Numbered from the stretch's first letter, positions 31,302 through 42,468 are shown. The stretch is DNA of 64,000 bases from Gammaproteobacteria bacterium (GCA_018820925.1 JAHJNJ010000038.1:1-64000); one strand, 5' to 3'. Translations and numbers: made by a program. The notes: generated by a model from the letters alone, not told the origin.

Positions 31302-32558
31302 TTAACGCTTCATCGAGTCGAAAAACTCGGCGTTGTTCTTGGTTGCCTTGATCTTGTCCAGCAGGAATTCCATCGCTTCCAGCTCGTCCATGGGGTAGAG
31401 CAGCTTGCGCAGCACCCAGATGCGCTGCAGCAGGTCCTGTTTGATCAGCAATTCCTCCTTGCGCGTACCGGAGCGGTTGACGTTGATAGCCGGGTAGATG
31501 CGTTTCTCGGCCATGCGGCGATCCAAGTGGATCTCCATGTTGCCGGTACCCTTGAATTCCTCGTAAATCACGTCGTCCATGCGGCTGCCGGTATCCACCA
31601 GCGCGGTGGCGATGATGGTCAGTGAACCGCCTTCTTCGATATTGCGTGCTGCACCGAAGAAGCGCTTGGGGCGCTGCAGGGCGTTGGCGTCCACACCGCC
31701 GGTCAATACCTTGCCGGAGGAGGGGATGACGGTGTTGTAGGCGCGTGCCAGACGGGTGATGGAGTCGAGCAGGATAACCACATCCTTCTTGTGCTCAACC
31801 AGGCGTTTGGCCTTTTCCAGCACCATTTCGGCGACCTGCACGTGACGCGTGGCCGGTTCGTCGAAGGTGGAGGCGACCACTTCGCCGCGCACGGTGCGGC
31901 TCATTTCGGTCACTTCCTCGGGACGTTCGTCGATCAGCAGCACGATCAATGTGGCATCCGGATTGTTGGCCGAGATCGAGTGCGCGATATGTTGCAGCAT
32001 CACGGTCTTGCCGGATTTTGGAGATGCGACCAGCAGGCCGCGTTGTCCCTTGCCGATGGGGGCGACGATGTCGATCACGCGTCCGGTGATGTTCTCTTCG
32101 GCACGGATGTCGCGTTCCAGCGTCATGTGCACGGTCGGGAACAGCGGCGTCAGGTTTTCGAACAGGATCTTGTTCTTGGCGTTTTCCGGCGGTTCGCCGT
32201 TGACCTTGTCCACCTTGACCAGGGCTACATAACGCTCGCCTTCCTTGGGGGTGCGAATCTCGCCTTCGATGGAATCACCGGTGTGCAGGTTGAAACGGCG
32301 CACCTGGCTCGGGCTGACATAAATGTCGTCGGGGCCGGCCAGATAGGAAGTGTCCGGGGAACGCAGGAAACCGAAGCCGTCCGGTAAGACTTCCAGCGTG
32401 CCTTCGCCGAAGATGCTTTCGCCTTTTTTCGCCTGATTCTTCAGTAGCGCAAAAATCAGATCCTGCTTGCGCATGCGGTTGGCATTGTCAATCTGGTTGG
32501 TGGTGGCCATTTCCACCAGTTCGGTGATGTGCTTGGTCTTGAGGTCTGATAAATGCAT
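31302..32558 (-). CDS. rho: Transcription termination factor Rho
   Basis: 418-residue hexameric RNA helicase. The N-terminal RNA-binding part holds GFGFLRSP (RNP1-like) and [10 protein letters not shown], the Walker A is SPKSGKT, Walker [17 protein letters not shown], and the Q and R loops lie near [11 protein letters not shown]. It is preceded by trxA with 168 nt between, an arrangement found in many proteobacteria. Confidence 0.98.
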   Translation of the reverse strand: MHLSDLKTKHITELVEMATTNQIDNANRMRKQDLIFALLKNQAKKGESIFGEGTLEVLPDGFGFLRSPDTSYLAGPDDIYVSPSQVRRFNLHTGDSIEGEIRTPKEGERYVALVKVDKVNGEPPENAKNKILFENLTPLFPTVHMTLERDIRAEENITGRVIDIVAPIGKGQRGLLVASPKSGKTVMLQHIAHSISANNPDATLIVLLIDERPEEVTEMSRTVRGEVVASTFDEPATRHVQVAEMVLEKAKRLVEHKKDVVILLDSITRLARAYNTVIPSSGKVLTGGVDANALQRPKRFFGAARNIEEGGSLTIIATALVDTGSRMDDVIYEEFKGTGNMEIHLDRRMAEKRIYPAINVNRSGTRKEELLIKQDLLQRIWVLRKLLYPMDELEAMEFLLDKIKATKNNAEFFDSMKR

Positions 32559-32726
32559 ATGTGGATGGTGGGCGCTAGCGCCGGGTTGTGATGAGTTGCC
32601 AGGGAAGTGTTACGGTGTTTACGGGAGAGCCCGCGCCGGACTGCCTTGAATGTCTTTGTATATTAAATTATGTATAACTGGGTTTCAGAACGAAACAGGG
32701 CAGTTGCGGGCCGGAGATTAAAGGGT

Positions 32727-33053
32727 TCAGATGTGGCTGTCAATGAAAGCGGTGAGTTGGGACTTGGATAATGCACCAACCTTGGTCGCTTCGATATTGC
32801 CGTTCTTGAACAACATCAGCGTCGGGATGCCGCGTACACCGTACTTTTGCGGAGTTTGCTGGTTTTCATCCACATTCAGCTTGGCGACATTCAGGCGTCC
32901 CTCATATTCTTTCGAGACTTCATCCAGGATCGGGGCAATCATGCGGCAGGGGCCGCACCATTCCGCCCAGTAGTCCACCAGCACGGGTAGCGGTGACTGC
33001 AGCACCTCGGCGGTAAAAGTGGCATCGGTGACATAACGGATATGTTCGCTCAT
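32727..33053 (-). CDS. trxA: Thioredoxin
   Basis: 108-residue thioredoxin 1 type with the WCGPC active site, the buried Asp (LVDYWAEW) and cis-Pro in RGIPTLMLF. It could support the thioredoxin-linked ArsC and other reductases. Its own upstream region (33054-33285, 232 nt) shows no gene. Confidence 0.97.
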   Translation of the reverse strand: MSEHIRYVTDATFTAEVLQSPLPVLVDYWAEWCGPCRMIAPILDEVSKEYEGRLNVAKLNVDENQQTPQKYGVRGIPTLMLFKNGNIEATKVGALSKSQLTAFIDSHI

Positions 33054-33285
33054 GTTTGGTTCTCGCTTTGGATTAAATTTTTATTTTGGTGCGGTCTTTG
33101 CCGCTTGGATGTACAGCCGAATTCGGGAAGCATCCTAACGAAAAAATTCGTAATTGGGAAGAGTTTCGGTCGCGACATTATAACTCATTGAGAAGGCAGG
33201 ATTTAGTTGTTCGCGATTCACGTCGCTAAAACAGGGGCGGGAAAATTCATGTTGTTTTGCGGATAAATCCGAACCGGCCTGGACG

Positions 33286-34641
33286 TTATTTTCTGAAAAC
33301 AACCATCACTTCTAATCCGTTCCTGTTGCCGTTCTCTGACGAAGAAAACTGCACGGATGCGGAATGAATCTCCGCGATGCGTTTGACAATCGATAACCCC
33401 AATCCGCTCCCGCTGGCGCCGGTACCCAGAGGGCGATAAAAACGTTCTCCCAGCTTCTCCAGTTCCGCTTCGGGAATGCCGGGGCCATCGTCGCTGACCG
33501 TCAGACGGGCAATTCCATTTTCAGCGCTGACGTTGATGCGAACCGTTGTGCCTGGCGGGGTGTGGTGCACGCCATTGTCGATCAGATTGCGCAACAATAT
33601 TCGCAGCAGGACGGGATTGCCGCGCACCGGTATTTCCTCGCCTTCCATCAATTCCAGCCGCACATCCCGGCTCAGTGCGGTTGGAGCTATCGAAGCAATC
33701 ATTTCTGCGGCAAGCGCCCTGAGTTGGCATGGCTCGGTGGTTTCGTCGCCCAGCGTGTCGATTCGCGCCAGCGTCAGCAACTGATCGATCAGGTGGGCGG
33801 CACGGTCGCAACCGATGATTGCGTTGTCGAGGGCGTGCATGCGTTCGGTGACGCTTGAAGCCGAGCGGGCTACCTGCGCCTGGGCTTTGATGCCCGCCAC
33901 CGGGGTGCGCAACTCGTGCGCAGCATCGGCTGTAAAACGGCGTTCCTTCTGCATGGAGGCGTCGATGCGGACGAACAGGTTGTTGAGGCGCTCGATCAAT
34001 GGCACAACCTCGCGCGGCGCCGTTCCGGCATCCAGCGGTGCAAGGTTGTCCGGTTTGCGCTGTGCCACTTCTCCGGTCAGCTTGTCCAGCGGGCGCAAGC
34101 TGCGCGTGATGGACAGCCACAGCAGCAATGCCAATATGGGCAGCGAGAACCACAGCGGCTTGAGCAAATTGCCCGCGACATCGCGGGATAACTCTTCGCG
34201 ATCCCTGGTTAGTTCGGCTACCTGGACCAAGTTCTTGCCGGAGTCGTCCCACGTGCTGAACACGCGCCAACGATGTCCGTCGATGACTTTGTCGCTGAAG
34301 CCTTGTTCGCGATCAGACAATGGCAGGCCCGGCGCGTTGGCAGAGTGCAGACGTAACAAGCGCCCGCCCTCCCATACCTGGAATGCGACACGCAGCGAAT
34401 ACTTATGCAGCAACGGGGTATGCTCGGTTTCGACCTCATTAAGTTCATGGGAAGCCTGGGTGGCCAGAAGCGCAGCGGATTGGGTCAGGTGCGCGTCCAG
34501 TATCTCGCCGAATTCCTCGCGTGCGTCGAAATAGGTGAAGGCGGTTGCCGCCAGCCAGATGACGACGACGGTTGTTAGGGCAAGCACCAACAGGCGTTGC
34601 TTTAACGAACCATTAACACGTTTCTCAAACATTTTTATCAT
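33286..34641 (-). CDS. Two-component sensor histidine kinase (QseC/PmrB type)
   Basis: 451 residues. TM1 at about 17-36, a periplasmic sensor of about 120 residues, TM2 at about 163-179, HAMP, then the H box with H242 in AAHELRTPVAG, N box (RNLIDNGVHH), G1 (VSDDGPGIP) and G2 (GSGLGLSIV). It is an active-looking orthodox kinase. The start overlaps the response-regulator stop by 17 nt (or 8 nt if ATG 34632 is used). Ligand unknown; QseC and PmrB relatives sense iron, pH or signalling molecules. Confidence 0.9.
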   Translation of the reverse strand: MIKMFEKRVNGSLKQRLLVLALTTVVVIWLAATAFTYFDAREEFGEILDAHLTQSAALLATQASHELNEVETEHTPLLHKYSLRVAFQVWEGGRLLRLHSANAPGLPLSDREQGFSDKVIDGHRWRVFSTWDDSGKNLVQVAELTRDREELSRDVAGNLLKPLWFSLPILALLLWLSITRSLRPLDKLTGEVAQRKPDNLAPLDAGTAPREVVPLIERLNNLFVRIDASMQKERRFTADAAHELRTPVAGIKAQAQVARSASSVTERMHALDNAIIGCDRAAHLIDQLLTLARIDTLGDETTEPCQLRALAAEMIASIAPTALSRDVRLELMEGEEIPVRGNPVLLRILLRNLIDNGVHHTPPGTTVRINVSAENGIARLTVSDDGPGIPEAELEKLGERFYRPLGTGASGSGLGLSIVKRIAEIHSASVQFSSSENGNRNGLEVMVVFRK

Positions 34642-35293
34642 TGGGTATCAAATAGCCCACACCGCGGATGGTTTCAATCAACTCGGGAAACAGCTTGCGG
34701 CGCAAATGGTGGATATACACCTCGACCGCATTGCTCTCGACTTCCTCGCCCCAGGCATACAGTTGCTCTTCGATCTGGGCGCGCGACAGCACTCTGCCGG
34801 CATTGAGCATCAAGGCATGCAGCACGGCGAACTCCTTGGCCGGAAACTCAATTGCCTTGTCGCGGTAAAGCACGCGGTGCGCAGCAGGCTCGAGCTCTAC
34901 TCCTGCAACGTGCAGCGCGGGGGATGTTTTGCCGCTGGCGCGACGTACCAGCGCGCGCAGGCGTGCCGCCAATTCACCCATGTCGAACGGTTTGACCAGG
35001 TAGTCGTCTGCACCGGCGTCCAAGCCCCTGATGCGGTCATCCACGGAATCCATTGCAGTCAGGATCAGCACCGGGATGGGGATATTGCGGCTGCGCAAAC
35101 GCTTCAATACTTCCAGGCCGGACATGCGTGGCAGCCCCAAATCCAGAACTGCGGCGGCATAGGGTTCGGTGCCGAGCGCCTGGTCGGCCGATACGCCGTC
35201 CTTCATCCAGTCCACGGCATAGCCGGATTGTTTCAAGCCGGCCTGAATCGCATCGCCCAGCAGGGCATCGTCCTCGATTACCAATATGCGCAT
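34625..35293 (-). CDS. OmpR-family response regulator (PmrA/QseB type)
   Basis: 222 residues: receiver domain with acidic pair D8/D9, phosphoacceptor D51 (VLDLGLP) and a conserved Lys in LVKPFD, then a winged-helix domain ending ETIRGVGYLIP. Members of this branch bind CTTAAG-N5-CTTAAG, and exactly such a site lies upstream of the adjacent cytochrome gene. The cytochrome, regulator and kinase genes run in the same direction with small gaps, so they may form one autoregulated operon. Confidence 0.93.
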   Translation of the reverse strand: MRILVIEDDALLGDAIQAGLKQSGYAVDWMKDGVSADQALGTEPYAAAVLDLGLPRMSGLEVLKRLRSRNIPIPVLILTAMDSVDDRIRGLDAGADDYLVKPFDMGELAARLRALVRRASGKTSPALHVAGVELEPAAHRVLYRDKAIEFPAKEFAVLHALMLNAGRVLSRAQIEEQLYAWGEEVESNAVEVYIHHLRRKLFPELIETIRGVGYLIPNDKNV

Positions 35294-35333
35294 ATTTTTC
35301 GCTTGTCAGCCCGGTATATTTTCTGGCGGCATA

Positions 35334-35828
35334 TTATCTCGGAATCCTGATGTCGCGTTCTCTGTAACTGCCGCTTTCCGCTTTTGTGTGGCACGCTGCA
35401 CAATTGGCCGCGCTTTTTACCTTCGGGTTTTTCCACACACGACCGGGCACCTCGTCATGCTCGCGCACGAACCAGCGCGTCTCGGTAATGCGCAGAAGCG
35501 GCTTGTCGGACTTCGTGTGCCGATTCCTGCCTGCATGCTTGTCCAGAAAGGCACCGATCTCGCGTGCGGACGGTGCATCCAGACTGGCATCGCTGCCGAA
35601 ATGTTTGTCCAGGCCGGACATCACGGCTTGCCACGATTCGGCAGGAAGCAGGCGCGGCGGAAAGGCCACGTGGCAGGATCCGCATTCGGTTTGCCACAGG
35701 GTATTCTTGGCAACGGGCATACGTTCATCGTCATCGTCGTCTTCGGCATGCGCGAGCGAAGTCATTCCACCCGTCAGCAGCATGACAGCCACAAACATCT
35801 GAATAGACACGTGAGTTGTACGAAACAT
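35334..35828 (-). CDS. Di-haem c-type cytochrome (DHC family)
   Basis: 164 residues with a signal peptide ending AHA, an acidic DDDDDE stretch and two haem-binding motifs, C49-GSC-H53 and C143-AAC-H147. Size and placement match the DHC domain of periplasmic di-haem cytochromes. In organisms that oxidise iron or sulfur such cytochromes carry electrons to or from membrane complexes (inference). GGGAGG precedes the ATG. It lies 40 nt upstream of the response-regulator gene. Confidence 0.88.
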   Translation of the reverse strand: MFRTTHVSIQMFVAVMLLTGGMTSLAHAEDDDDDERMPVAKNTLWQTECGSCHVAFPPRLLPAESWQAVMSGLDKHFGSDASLDAPSAREIGAFLDKHAGRNRHTKSDKPLLRITETRWFVREHDEVPGRVWKNPKVKSAANCAACHTKAESGSYRERDIRIPR

Positions 35829-35877
35829 TCATTACCTCCCTGGGTGCATTGCGAGGCATGCAGAATAAAAGCGCAAG

Positions 35878-35894
35878 CTTAAGAATTGCTTAAG
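35878..35894. promoter_or_regulatory. PmrA-type box (CTTAAG-N5-CTTAAG)
   Basis: A perfect direct repeat of CTTAAG separated by AATTG, 50 nt upstream of the cytochrome start. TATTCT, 10 nt further towards the gene on the minus strand (35867-35862), may be the -10. This is the established recognition pattern of PmrA/QseB-type regulators, whose gene is the next but one. Confidence 0.7.
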
Positions 35895-35922
35895 CGGCGA
35901 ATTCGGGGATGAGGCCGTAAAT

Positions 35923-36684
35923 TTACATGCGCCAGAGATAAAGCGTCGACTGATGCAGGTCGTCGACAGTGAGTGTTTCCTGCGGCGGGTGGCCGGGCAC
36001 TGCGAAGGTATTGCTGATAAACAGGCTGCCGGGGCGCATTTCCTGCCTGACTTTGTTCCACAGGGCATCCATCGGCACAGGCGAGAGGTAGGCGAACACC
36101 ACATCGTATTGCGACAGGTCGCTGTCCCACAAACTTCCCCAATGCACGGCACAGTTGCGGTAACCGCCGAACTTGATGCGCAACCAGCTCCACAGGAAGG
36201 GTAACGGGGCGGTTTCGATACCGAGGTAACGACCCTGCGGGTGAGTGTTGGCGAGATGAGTCAGCACGCCGCCCATGCCCGAGCCGAGATCGACGAAAGT
36301 AAATGGCTGTCCGGCAGGCAGCTTGGTTTCCAGTGCGTGCCACACCTTGTCGCTGGAAAGGTAAAGCGGCACTTGCGAGCGGAAGGTGCTCCAGTAAACC
36401 ACCAGCATGACCAGGAAAGCGGCGAGGAAGAAACCCGGTGGAATATTGAGCGCCAGCATCAACACCAGTGCCGGGGCGAAGGCAAACTGGATGAACAGCC
36501 ACCAGCGCGCCAAACCGGCGAAATGGCTGAACATGGCGGCCAATGTACCGCAGTACAAGCCAAAGAGCAGAGGGGGGAGTTGAAAAGCCAGCAGGCGCAG
36601 GGTCAGTGCGGCAAGCGCAAATGCCGCCAGTTGCAGCAGCAATGCGATGATTGAAGGGGGCGCTTTCTTGAGCAGCGAATTCAC
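35923..36684 (-). CDS. Membrane-associated SAM-dependent methyltransferase-like protein
   Basis: 253 residues: three to four membrane segments (about residues 10-115), then a class I methyltransferase domain with motif I FVDLGSGMGG near 150 and IETAPLPF as motif II. The GTG start at 36684 overlaps the yajL stop (GTGA). Similar proteins with an N-terminal membrane part occur in betaproteobacteria without known substrate. Confidence 0.8.
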   Translation of the reverse strand: MNSLLKKAPPSIIALLLQLAAFALAALTLRLLAFQLPPLLFGLYCGTLAAMFSHFAGLARWWLFIQFAFAPALVLMLALNIPPGFFLAAFLVMLVVYWSTFRSQVPLYLSSDKVWHALETKLPAGQPFTFVDLGSGMGGVLTHLANTHPQGRYLGIETAPLPFLWSWLRIKFGGYRNCAVHWGSLWDSDLSQYDVVFAYLSPVPMDALWNKVRQEMRPGSLFISNTFAVPGHPPQETLTVDDLHQSTLYLWRM

Positions 36685-37226
36685 CCGCGCACCAGCCCGG
36701 CCTCGACTTCGTCGCGTTTGGCCTTCCCTGCCAGGCGTTCCACCAGGGTCAGCGCAAAATCCATGGCTGTGCCGGGCCCGCGCGAGGTAATGAGCTTGCC
36801 GTCTTCGACCACGGCTTGCGGCTGGCGCAGGACTTTGGGGAAGGCGTCGAGTGCGCCGGGGAAACTGGTGGCGCGCTTGCCGTCGAGCAATCCGGCCGTG
36901 GCCAGTACCGAGGGTGCGGCACACACGGCGCAGACAAAATGATCATCCGCCGCCATGCGTTGCACCAGTTTAATGATGCGCGCATCGGCCTTGAGGTTGT
37001 TGGTGCCGGGCTGGCCGCCGGGCAATACCACCATGTCGAAGTTGCGTTTGAGCGCCTCATCCAGCGAGGTGTCGGGAATCAGCATAGTGCCACGACTGCC
37101 GCGTACCGGATGCCCGTCCAGACTGGCGCTGACGGCTTCGATGCCGGCGCGGCGCAGGATGTTGAGAACAGTGACGGCTTCCAGATCTTCGCTGCCTTGG
37201 GCGAGTGGGACGAGAACGGATTTCAT
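36681..37226 (-). CDS. yajL: DJ-1/PfpI family protein YajL
   Basis: 181 residues from ATG 37226, chosen because GGGAGC lies 7 nt upstream. It has the nucleophile-elbow cysteine in FVCAVCAAPS and the early Glu in QGSEDLEA that tunes it, as in YajL. This family protects against oxidative and electrophile damage as a chaperone or deglycase. Followed by the coupled methyltransferase gene. Confidence 0.9.
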   Translation of the reverse strand: MKSVLVPLAQGSEDLEAVTVLNILRRAGIEAVSASLDGHPVRGSRGTMLIPDTSLDEALKRNFDMVVLPGGQPGTNNLKADARIIKLVQRMAADDHFVCAVCAAPSVLATAGLLDGKRATSFPGALDAFPKVLRQPQAVVEDGKLITSRGPGTAMDFALTLVERLAGKAKRDEVEAGLVRG

Positions 37227-37311
37227 GTCAGAAGCTCCCTGCAATGCGGATGCCTATTAGACCCGGGCCAAGCTCACGAAGCAAGACCGCCTTGCCCGAA
37301 CACAACCTGCT

Positions 37312-37800
37312 TCAATCGCGGAAATTCTGGTACTGCAAGGGAAAGTCGGTGATCGTCTTCTTGATGAAGGCGATGGCAGCTTGCAGGTCATCGCGGTTCT
37401 TGCCGGTGACGCGCACGGCGTCGCCCTGGATGCTGGCTTGCACCTTCATCTTGCTGTCCTTGAGGTGTTTGACGATCTTCTTGGCCAGCTCGATTTCCAC
37501 GCCCACCTTGACGGTGCAATTGCGTTTGACTTTGTTGCCGCTGACTTTTTCGATCTTGTCGCTGATCTCCAGACATTTGATGTCCACGCCGCGTTTGGTC
37601 AGTTTGCCGTTGAGGATTTCCTGCACCTGATTCATCTGGAATTCGTTGTCGGCATGCACGGTCAGGACCAGTTCGGCCTGTTCGACGCGGGCATCGGAAC
37701 CCTTGAAGTCGAAGCGGGTGCTGACTTCCTTGTTGGTCTGTTCGACCGCATTTTTGACTTCAGTCTTTTCTACTTCGGAAACGATGTCGAAAGAGGGCAT
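37312..37800 (-). CDS. yajQ: YajQ-family nucleotide-binding protein
   Basis: 162 residues starting [19 protein letters not shown] and containing [14 protein letters not shown], the family signature. Two ferredoxin-like halves. Relatives bind cyclic di-GMP or tRNA. Of interest because GGDEF and PilZ proteins also lie in this window, but no direct link is shown. Confidence 0.95.
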   Translation of the reverse strand: MPSFDIVSEVEKTEVKNAVEQTNKEVSTRFDFKGSDARVEQAELVLTVHADNEFQMNQVQEILNGKLTKRGVDIKCLEISDKIEKVSGNKVKRNCTVKVGVEIELAKKIVKHLKDSKMKVQASIQGDAVRVTGKNRDDLQAAIAFIKKTITDFPLQYQNFRD

Positions 37801-37821
37801 GGTTTAGTCCTTGTTGATTGG

Positions 37822-38142
37822 TTAACCAAAACTGCAAACGTAGTGGACCGCATCCGCGCCCGTATGAATATCAAAGCTGCCGTTGGCCGCGACGCTGAAG
37901 CTGCTGCCTTCGGCGTAGGTCTTGAAGCCGGACTCGCCTGCGATCTTGACCTGGCAGGTGCCGCCGCTGATTTCCATCAGTTCCGGTGCGCCGATGTTGA
38001 AGGTGAGTTGGCTGTTGGGCAGAACCACGCCCAACGTCTTGCGCGATCCATCGGGGAAAAATACCGAGTGGGATACGCACTTGCCGTCAAAGAATACATT
38101 GGCTTTCTTGCCAACGCTGACATTATCGATTCGGTCTGACAT
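37822..38142 (-). CDS. ppnP: Pyrimidine/purine nucleoside phosphorylase PpnP
   Basis: 106-residue single-domain cupin of the former DUF1255 family, which phosphorolyses diverse nucleosides. It shows FFDGKCVSHSVFFPDGSRKTLGV and the closing SGGTCQVKI, GSSFSVAANGSFDI and YVCSFG strands. Slightly longer than the E. coli protein. Confidence 0.92.
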   Translation of the reverse strand: MSDRIDNVSVGKKANVFFDGKCVSHSVFFPDGSRKTLGVVLPNSQLTFNIGAPELMEISGGTCQVKIAGESGFKTYAEGSSFSVAANGSFDIHTGADAVHYVCSFG

Positions 38143-38168
38143 GCTTGGATTTCCTTTGGGTCGTTGGA

Positions 38169-38660
38169 TTATTTCGAAGGTTCGGCGGCTTTGACGCCTT
38201 TTTGGTAATTAACGTAAATATAAACCGGAATATTGAGGTCGCCGAGATGCTTTTCGATCAGCGGTTTCACGTCGTTCCAGTTCAGGCCGCCTACGCCGCA
38301 GGCCAGACGCGGTAACGCGATGCTGCCGAGTTTTTCTCTCTGCACAACGGTGCGGAGTGCATGCAGGCTGCGGTTGATGTGCTGTAACGAGGCATTGCCG
38401 GGCTTGCTGCCGTGGGCGTAAGCCGCATCCTGGGTGAACAGGTTGACCAGGTAGCGGCCGTCGGCGCTCATCCAGGTCCACAATTCGCCGGACTTGGGAT
38501 GTTTGGTCTGGCAATAGTGGCGGAAATCCTTGTACATGGCCGGCAAGCGTTCGCGCAGCTGCAGGGCGAGGCCTTGATGGAAATCGTCATTCGGCGCAAC
38601 ACCCTGGGCTATGGCTTTCGCGCCGCTGAAAAGAATGTCGCCGTTCAGTTCGTGAAGCAT
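38169..38660 (-). CDS. Macrodomain protein (ADP-ribose binding)
   Basis: 163 residues with a macrodomain-like fold: early ELNGDILFSGAKAIAQGVAPN (Asp and Gly-rich edge), the substrate loop GVGGLNW near residue 120 and IALPRLACGVGG. Such proteins bind or hydrolyse ADP-ribose, O-acetyl-ADP-ribose or ADP-ribosylated targets. Which of these applies is not readable. It lies between ppnP and argG. Confidence 0.82.
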   Translation of the reverse strand: MLHELNGDILFSGAKAIAQGVAPNDDFHQGLALQLRERLPAMYKDFRHYCQTKHPKSGELWTWMSADGRYLVNLFTQDAAYAHGSKPGNASLQHINRSLHALRTVVQREKLGSIALPRLACGVGGLNWNDVKPLIEKHLGDLNIPVYIYVNYQKGVKAAEPSK

Positions 38661-38708
38661 GTCGAGCCTCCGCTTGGTGGGATCGCAGGCGTCCCGCCCG
38701 CATACCCA

Positions 38709-39935
<1,227 letters not shown>

Positions 39936-39950
39936 AGCGTATTTTCCGAT

Positions 39951-40880
39951 TTAGTTGTTGATCTTGCCCAGCAGCAGATATTCCATCAGCGCTTTTTGCA
40001 CATGCAGTCTGTTTTCGGCTTCGTCCCATACCACGGATTGAGTACTATCGATGACTGCGGCCGAGACTTCCTCGCCGCGATGCGCGGGCAAACAATGCAT
40101 GAAGAGTACATCCTTCGCTGCCACGCTCATCATGTCGCTGTCCACTTGCCAGTCGGCGAAGTCTTTCATGCGTTCTTCGTTCTCGGCCTCGAAACCCATG
40201 GATGTCCACACATCCGTGGTCAGCAAATCCGAGCCGCGCGCCGCTTCCATCGGGTCGGCGAACTCTTCGTAATGATCTTCGCCGAACAATCCGGCGCGTT
40301 CCGGTTCCACTTCGTAGCCGGGCGGGGTGGAGACATGCACATTGAAATCCAGTATTTCCGCCGCTTGCAGCCAGGTATTGCACATATTGTTGGAGTCGCC
40401 TATCCACGCCACCGTCTTGCCCTTGATGCTGCCGCGATGCTCGATGTAGGTGTAGATGTCTGCCAGCACCTGGCAGGGGTGGTATTCGTTGGTCAGGCCG
40501 TTGATGACCGGCACGCGCGAATTGGCGGCAAAGCGTTCGATGATGTCCTGTTCAAAGGTTCTGATCATCACGATATCGCTCATGCGCGAGATGACCTGTG
40601 CCGCGTCTTCCACCGGCTCGCCGCGCCCCAGTTGCGAATCGCGCGTATTCAGATAGATGGCAGAACCACCGAGTTGGTGCATGCCTGCTTCGAACGACAG
40701 GCGCGTGCGCGTACTGGCCTTTTCGAAGATCATTACCAGCGTGCGATCCTGCAGCGGCCAGTATTGATGATAAGTCTTGAATTTTTGCTTGATGATGCGT
40801 GTGCGTTCGAACACGTACTCAAGCTCATCGCGGGTCAGATCCTTGAACTGCAGAAAATGTTTGACGGGTTTGCCGCTCAT
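39951..40880 (-). CDS. argF: Ornithine carbamoyltransferase
   Basis: 309 residues. Carbamoyl-phosphate site FEKASTRTRLSFE, then HPCQVLAD and the ornithine loop MHCLPAHRGEEV. Follows argD by 3 nt in the operon argD-argF-argG. Confidence 0.98.
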   Translation of the reverse strand: MSGKPVKHFLQFKDLTRDELEYVFERTRIIKQKFKTYHQYWPLQDRTLVMIFEKASTRTRLSFEAGMHQLGGSAIYLNTRDSQLGRGEPVEDAAQVISRMSDIVMIRTFEQDIIERFAANSRVPVINGLTNEYHPCQVLADIYTYIEHRGSIKGKTVAWIGDSNNMCNTWLQAAEILDFNVHVSTPPGYEVEPERAGLFGEDHYEEFADPMEAARGSDLLTTDVWTSMGFEAENEERMKDFADWQVDSDMMSVAAKDVLFMHCLPAHRGEEVSAAVIDSTQSVVWDEAENRLHVQKALMEYLLLGKINN

Positions 40881-40883
40881 GAC

Positions 40884-42059
40884 TCACTCCCGTGCCAGGA
40901 ATTCCGTGACCAGCGGACACAGGATATCCAGCAACTGTTGTGCTTCGGCTTCGGAAAAAATGAGCGAGGGCAACAACCGGACCACGTTGTCGGCGGTAAC
41001 GTTGATGAGCAAGCCCTGTTCCAGCGCTTTGGCGACCAGTTCGCCGCACGGCTTGTCGAGTTCGATGCCCAGAATCAGTCCCTGGCCGCGCACGGTGACC
41101 ACACCTTTCAAGCCGCCCAGGCGTGTTAGCAGTTGTTCCTTGATCCATCCGCCCACTTTGGCGGTATGGGCCAGCAGCTTGTCCTGCTCCATGATATTCA
41201 GTGTCGTCAGCGCGGCGGTCGAGGCCAGCGGATTGCCGCCGAACGTCGAACCGTGGTTGCCCGGCTTGAATGTACCTGCTGCCTTGCCCGCAGCCAGACA
41301 GGCGCCCACCGGTACGCCGGAGCCCAGGCCTTTGGCCAGGGTCATCACGTCCGGAATGATGTTGGTGTGCTGGAAGGCGAACCATTTGCCGGTCCTGCCC
41401 AGGCCGCATTGCACTTCGTCCAGCATCAACAGCCACTCATGCTCGTCGCAAATCTTGCGCAGACCTTGCAGATAGCTGATGTCCGGCGTGCGGATGCCGC
41501 CTTCGCCCTGGATCGGTTCAACCAGCACGGCGACGATATTGGGTGTGTGGGCCGCAACCTGGCGAATGGCTTCCAGATCGTCGTAGGGAACGCGCACGAA
41601 GCCCTTTACCAGCGGCTCAAAGCCGGCCTGCACCTTGCGGTTGCCGGTGGCGGAGAGGGTGGCCAGCGTCCGGCCGTGGAATGCCTTTTCCATCACGATG
41701 ATGGTTGGCGTATCGATGCCGCGCTGGTTGCCGTACAGGCGCGCCAGCTTGATCGCCGCTTCGTTCGCCTCGCAGCCGGAGTTGCACAGGAAAACTTCCT
41801 GCATGCCGGAAATTTCGCACAGCTTGTCGGCGATCAGTTCCTGCTCGCGAACCTGGTAGAGGTTGGAGGTATGGATCAGCTTGCCGATCTGCGCAGACAG
41901 CGCAGCCGTGAACTTCGGGTGCGCGTGTCCCAGCGTGTTTACCGCGATACCGGACAGCGCATCCAGATAGCGTTTGCCATTGACGTCCCATAGCCAAACC
42001 CCTTCCCCGTGGGTGAAGGTGATGTTTTGTCGTGCATAGGTGTTCATCAAATGTGACAT
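40884..42059 (-). CDS. argD: Acetylornithine aminotransferase
   Basis: 391 residues, class III aminotransferase with FLCNSGCEANEAAIKLAR, LMLDEVQCGLGRTGK and the cofactor Lys in TLAKGLGSGVP. Catalyses the transamination step of arginine synthesis, possibly also in lysine synthesis. First gene of the arg operon, 104 nt downstream of rpsT and beyond its terminator. Confidence 0.96.
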   Translation of the reverse strand: MSHLMNTYARQNITFTHGEGVWLWDVNGKRYLDALSGIAVNTLGHAHPKFTAALSAQIGKLIHTSNLYQVREQELIADKLCEISGMQEVFLCNSGCEANEAAIKLARLYGNQRGIDTPTIIVMEKAFHGRTLATLSATGNRKVQAGFEPLVKGFVRVPYDDLEAIRQVAAHTPNIVAVLVEPIQGEGGIRTPDISYLQGLRKICDEHEWLLMLDEVQCGLGRTGKWFAFQHTNIIPDVMTLAKGLGSGVPVGACLAAGKAAGTFKPGNHGSTFGGNPLASTAALTTLNIMEQDKLLAHTAKVGGWIKEQLLTRLGGLKGVVTVRGQGLILGIELDKPCGELVAKALEQGLLINVTADNVVRLLPSLIFSEAEAQQLLDILCPLVTEFLARE

Positions 42060-42104
42060 CGCGAGCTTTCCGATCTTGTTGTTTCTCTGATGTAGGAACT
42101 ATAA

Positions 42105-42133
42105 ACAAAAAAGGCCGACAGTTCGTCGGCCTT
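42105..42133 (-). terminator. rpsT terminator
   Basis: On the minus strand AAGGCCGAC / GTCGGCCTT (9-bp stem, 5-nt loop) followed by TTTTGTTT. Lies between rpsT and argD. Confidence 0.88.
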
Positions 42134-42162
42134 TCGTCGCAGACTTATCGTCTGCAATAAAA

Positions 42163-42426
42163 TCAGGCCATCGCCTTGATCGCAGCGGACAATCGGCTCT
42201 TATGGCGGGCCGCCTTGTTCTTGTGCACGATCTTCTTGTCGGCGATGGAATCTACCACACTGGTCGATGCCTGGAACACGGCTTGTGCAGCAGCCTTGTC
42301 GCCGGCTTCGATCGCCTTGGTGACCTTCTTGATTGCGGTACGCAGTTCGGAACGCAGGCTGGCATTGTGCTGGCTCTGCTTGACTGCTTGTCTTGCACGT
42401 TTTCTAGCTTGTGCGCTATTTGCCAT
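42163..42426 (-). CDS. rpsT: 30S ribosomal protein S20
   Basis: 87 residues, starting [21 protein letters not shown] and containing the [14 protein letters not shown]-terminus typical of S20. AAGGAG precedes the ATG. Monocistronic between its promoter and terminator. Confidence 0.98.
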   Translation of the reverse strand: MANSAQARKRARQAVKQSQHNASLRSELRTAIKKVTKAIEAGDKAAAQAVFQASTSVVDSIADKKIVHKNKAARHKSRLSAAIKAMA

Positions 42427-42468
42427 GACTACTACTCCTTGAGAATTCGGCTTTTCAGAAAGGGGCGC

